In this document: positions 23,666-24,829 of the stretch, piece by piece
How positions within the stretch are numbered: position 1 is the first letter of the stretch
Layout: each line of letters opens with the position of its first letter
Assembly (NCBI GenBank): GCA_002440235.1
Contig: DJRZ01000044.1
Location: 1-24,829 of the forward strand
Direction: 5' to 3'
Source of the DNA: Alphaproteobacteria bacterium UBA6347
Lineage (GTDB): Bacteria; Pseudomonadota; Alphaproteobacteria; CAAGCB01; CAG-977
DNA length: 24,829 nucleotides
Made by a program: the position numbers and the translations under genes
The notes under the pieces: generated by a model
What the model saw: the letters and a program-made list of their open reading frames with translations, nothing else
The model's database searches: none
What the model was told of the DNA's origin: nothing

Positions 23666-24106
23666 ATGTCGAATGTTATCGCTTTGGCGTCGGATCACGG
23701 CGGATTTGAACTGAAAAACCAGCTGGTCGAAAAATTGAAAAAGGACGGTTACGACGTTCTGGATCTGGGAACGCACACGACGGATTCCGTCGACTATCCC
23801 GACATCGCCGCGCTGATGGCGGACGCGATCAAAACGGGCAAAGCCGAACGCGGCATTCTGCTGTGCGGCACGGGCATCGGCATCAGCATCGCCGCCAACC
23901 GCTTTCCGTTCATTCGCGCCGCGCTGGTTCACGACGCTTTCGGCGCGCGCCTGTGCCGTCAGCACAACAACGCCAACGTGCTGGTGATGGGCGGGCGCAA
24001 CACGGGCGTCGAAGTCGCCTTTGAATGCGCCGACATTTTCCTGAACACCGAATTTTTGGGCGGACGCCACGAACGCCGCGTCGAAAAGCTGTCTCATATG
24101 TGCTGA
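23666..24106 (+). CDS. rpiB: Ribose-5-phosphate isomerase B
   Basis: Interconverts ribose 5-phosphate and ribulose 5-phosphate in the pentose phosphate pathway. The 146-aa product of the RpiB/LacAB family has SDHGGFELK at 9-17. The active-site Cys67 is in [16 protein letters not shown], and His100 in [14 protein letters not shown]. Length is typical. The start at ATG 23666 follows GAAAGGA, and an in-frame upstream extension is rejected because it would overlap this site. glyA starts ten bases after its stop, a pairing common in Alphaproteobacteria. Identification is secure. Confidence 0.97.
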   Translation: MSNVIALASDHGGFELKNQLVEKLKKDGYDVLDLGTHTTDSVDYPDIAALMADAIKTGKAERGILLCGTGIGISIAANRFPFIRAALVHDAFGARLCRQHNNANVLVMGGRNTGVEVAFECADIFLNTEFLGGRHERRVEKLSHMC

Positions 24107-24116
24107 AAGGATTGAA

Positions 24117-24829
24117 ATGACGAATCCGTTTTTTACGACTGATTTAAAGGACGCCGATCCCGAAATTTACGATGGCATCGTCAAGGAATTGCGCCGTCAG
24201 CAAAACCAGATCGAACTGATCGCGTCGGAAAACATCGTGTCCAAAGCCGTTTTGCAGGCGCAGGGATCGATTCTGACCAACAAATACGCCGAAGGGTACA
24301 GCGGCAGACGCTACTACGGCGGGTGCGAGTTTGTCGACATCGCCGAAAATCTGGCGATCGCGCGCGCGAAAAAGCTGTTCGGCGCGGAATTCGTCAACGT
24401 CCAGCCGCATTCCGGCGCGCAGGCGAACGGCGCGGTTCAGCTGGCTTTGCTGCAGCCGGGGGACACGCTGATGGGCATGTCCCTGTCCGCGGGCGGGCAT
24501 CTGACGCACGGCGCCGCGCCGGCGCTGTCCGGCAAATGGTTCCACGCGGTGCAGTACGGCGTGCGCGAGGAAGACGGACGCATCGATTTCGACGAGGTCG
24601 AACGGCTGGCGAAAGAAAGCAGACCCAAACTGATCATCGCGGGCGGTTCGGCGTATCCCCGCGCGATCGACTTCGCCAAATTCCGCGCGATCGCGGATGA
24701 AGTCGGCGCGATCCTGATGGTCGACATGGCGCATTTCGCCGGACTGGTCGCGGGCGGCGTGCATGAAAACCCGCTGAAATACGCGGATATCGTGACGACG
24801 ACGACGCACAAGACTTTGCGCGGTCCGCG
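24117..24829 (+). CDS. glyA: Serine hydroxymethyltransferase (5' part, runs off the window)
   Basis: PLP enzyme that interconverts serine and glycine while loading tetrahydrofolate with a one-carbon unit. The visible 237 residues include LIASENIVS (34-42), the [15 protein letters not shown] motif at 55-69, [10 protein letters not shown], the SAYPR and VDMAHFAGL segments, and the cofactor lysine Lys232 in [11 protein letters not shown], five codons from the window edge. Full-length enzymes have about 420-430 aa, so roughly 190 residues are missing beyond 24829. ATG 24117 follows AAAGG and lies ten bases after the rpiB stop, suggesting cotranscription. There is no sign of a frameshift. Identification is secure. 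Confidence 0.97.
   Translation, partial: MTNPFFTTDLKDADPEIYDGIVKELRRQQNQIELIASENIVSKAVLQAQGSILTNKYAEGYSGRRYYGGCEFVDIAENLAIARAKKLFGAEFVNVQPHSGAQANGAVQLALLQPGDTLMGMSLSAGGHLTHGAAPALSGKWFHAVQYGVREEDGRIDFDEVERLAKESRPKLIIAGGSAYPRAIDFAKFRAIADEVGAILMVDMAHFAGLVAGGVHENPLKYADIVTTTTHKTLRGP

Noticed and set aside
1..24829. CRISPR array, insertion sequence, prophage or tRNA genes
   Set aside because: I saw no regularly spaced direct repeats, no transposase or integrase reading frame, no attachment-site duplication and no cloverleaf-like sequence in the short intergenic gaps.

Overview
The window looks like a stretch of chromosome from an alphaproteobacterium with moderately high GC content. This is inferred from gene content and order, with no database search. 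The pointers are thrC followed directly by an M16 peptidase, rpiB followed directly by glyA, a small DUF6898-like protein between those pairs, a DUF5665-like membrane protein, and sigma70-type promoters of the form TTGACG-N17-TATNNT. Coding density is high: the longest gene-free gap is 222 bp, so no stretch over 300 bases lacks a gene. I saw no tRNA, rRNA, CRISPR array, insertion sequence or phage gene.

Layout. (1) 1-2640, + strand: a CPA1 monovalent cation/proton antiporter and an ApbC/Mrp-type iron-sulfur carrier ATPase with a cysteine-rich N-terminus, closed by a strong terminator. (2) 2655-6019, - strand: aminopeptidase N and a cold-shock-like/DUF805 membrane fusion. (3) 6094-7878: mutY, then an unrecognised 212-aa protein with its own consensus promoter and a 14-bp hairpin after it. 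(4) 7893-11373: oligoendopeptidase F (-) divergent from tldD (+). (5) 11384-15450, + strand: a large GT-C/STT3-like membrane protein, then a tight cluster of a HAD phosphatase, a DUF5665-like membrane protein and an exported EF-hand protein. (6) 15447-20659, - strand: elbB, then macA-macB-nodT, a complete tripartite efflux operon whose outer-membrane component is a lipoprotein. (7) 20761-24829, + strand: thrC, an M16 peptidase, a 60-aa protein, rpiB and the 5' part of glyA.

How the genes work together. The best-defined unit is macA-macB-nodT: membrane fusion protein, ABC permease-ATPase and outer-membrane channel, with a single nucleotide between each stop and the next start. thrC and glyA belong to the threonine/glycine/one-carbon part of metabolism, and rpiB feeds the pentose phosphate pathway. 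Four metallopeptidase-family proteins (M1, M3, TldD, M16) lie in 25 kb. Most of the window is housekeeping. The least explained parts are the 212-aa orphan (7168-7806), the GT-C protein, and the HAD/DUF5665/EF-hand cluster. I did not find a clearly new defence or mobile system.

Starts were corrected from the longest possible reading frames using ribosome binding sites for pepN, the 212-aa orphan, the HAD gene, nodT, macB, elbB, thrC (TTG start) and rpiB.
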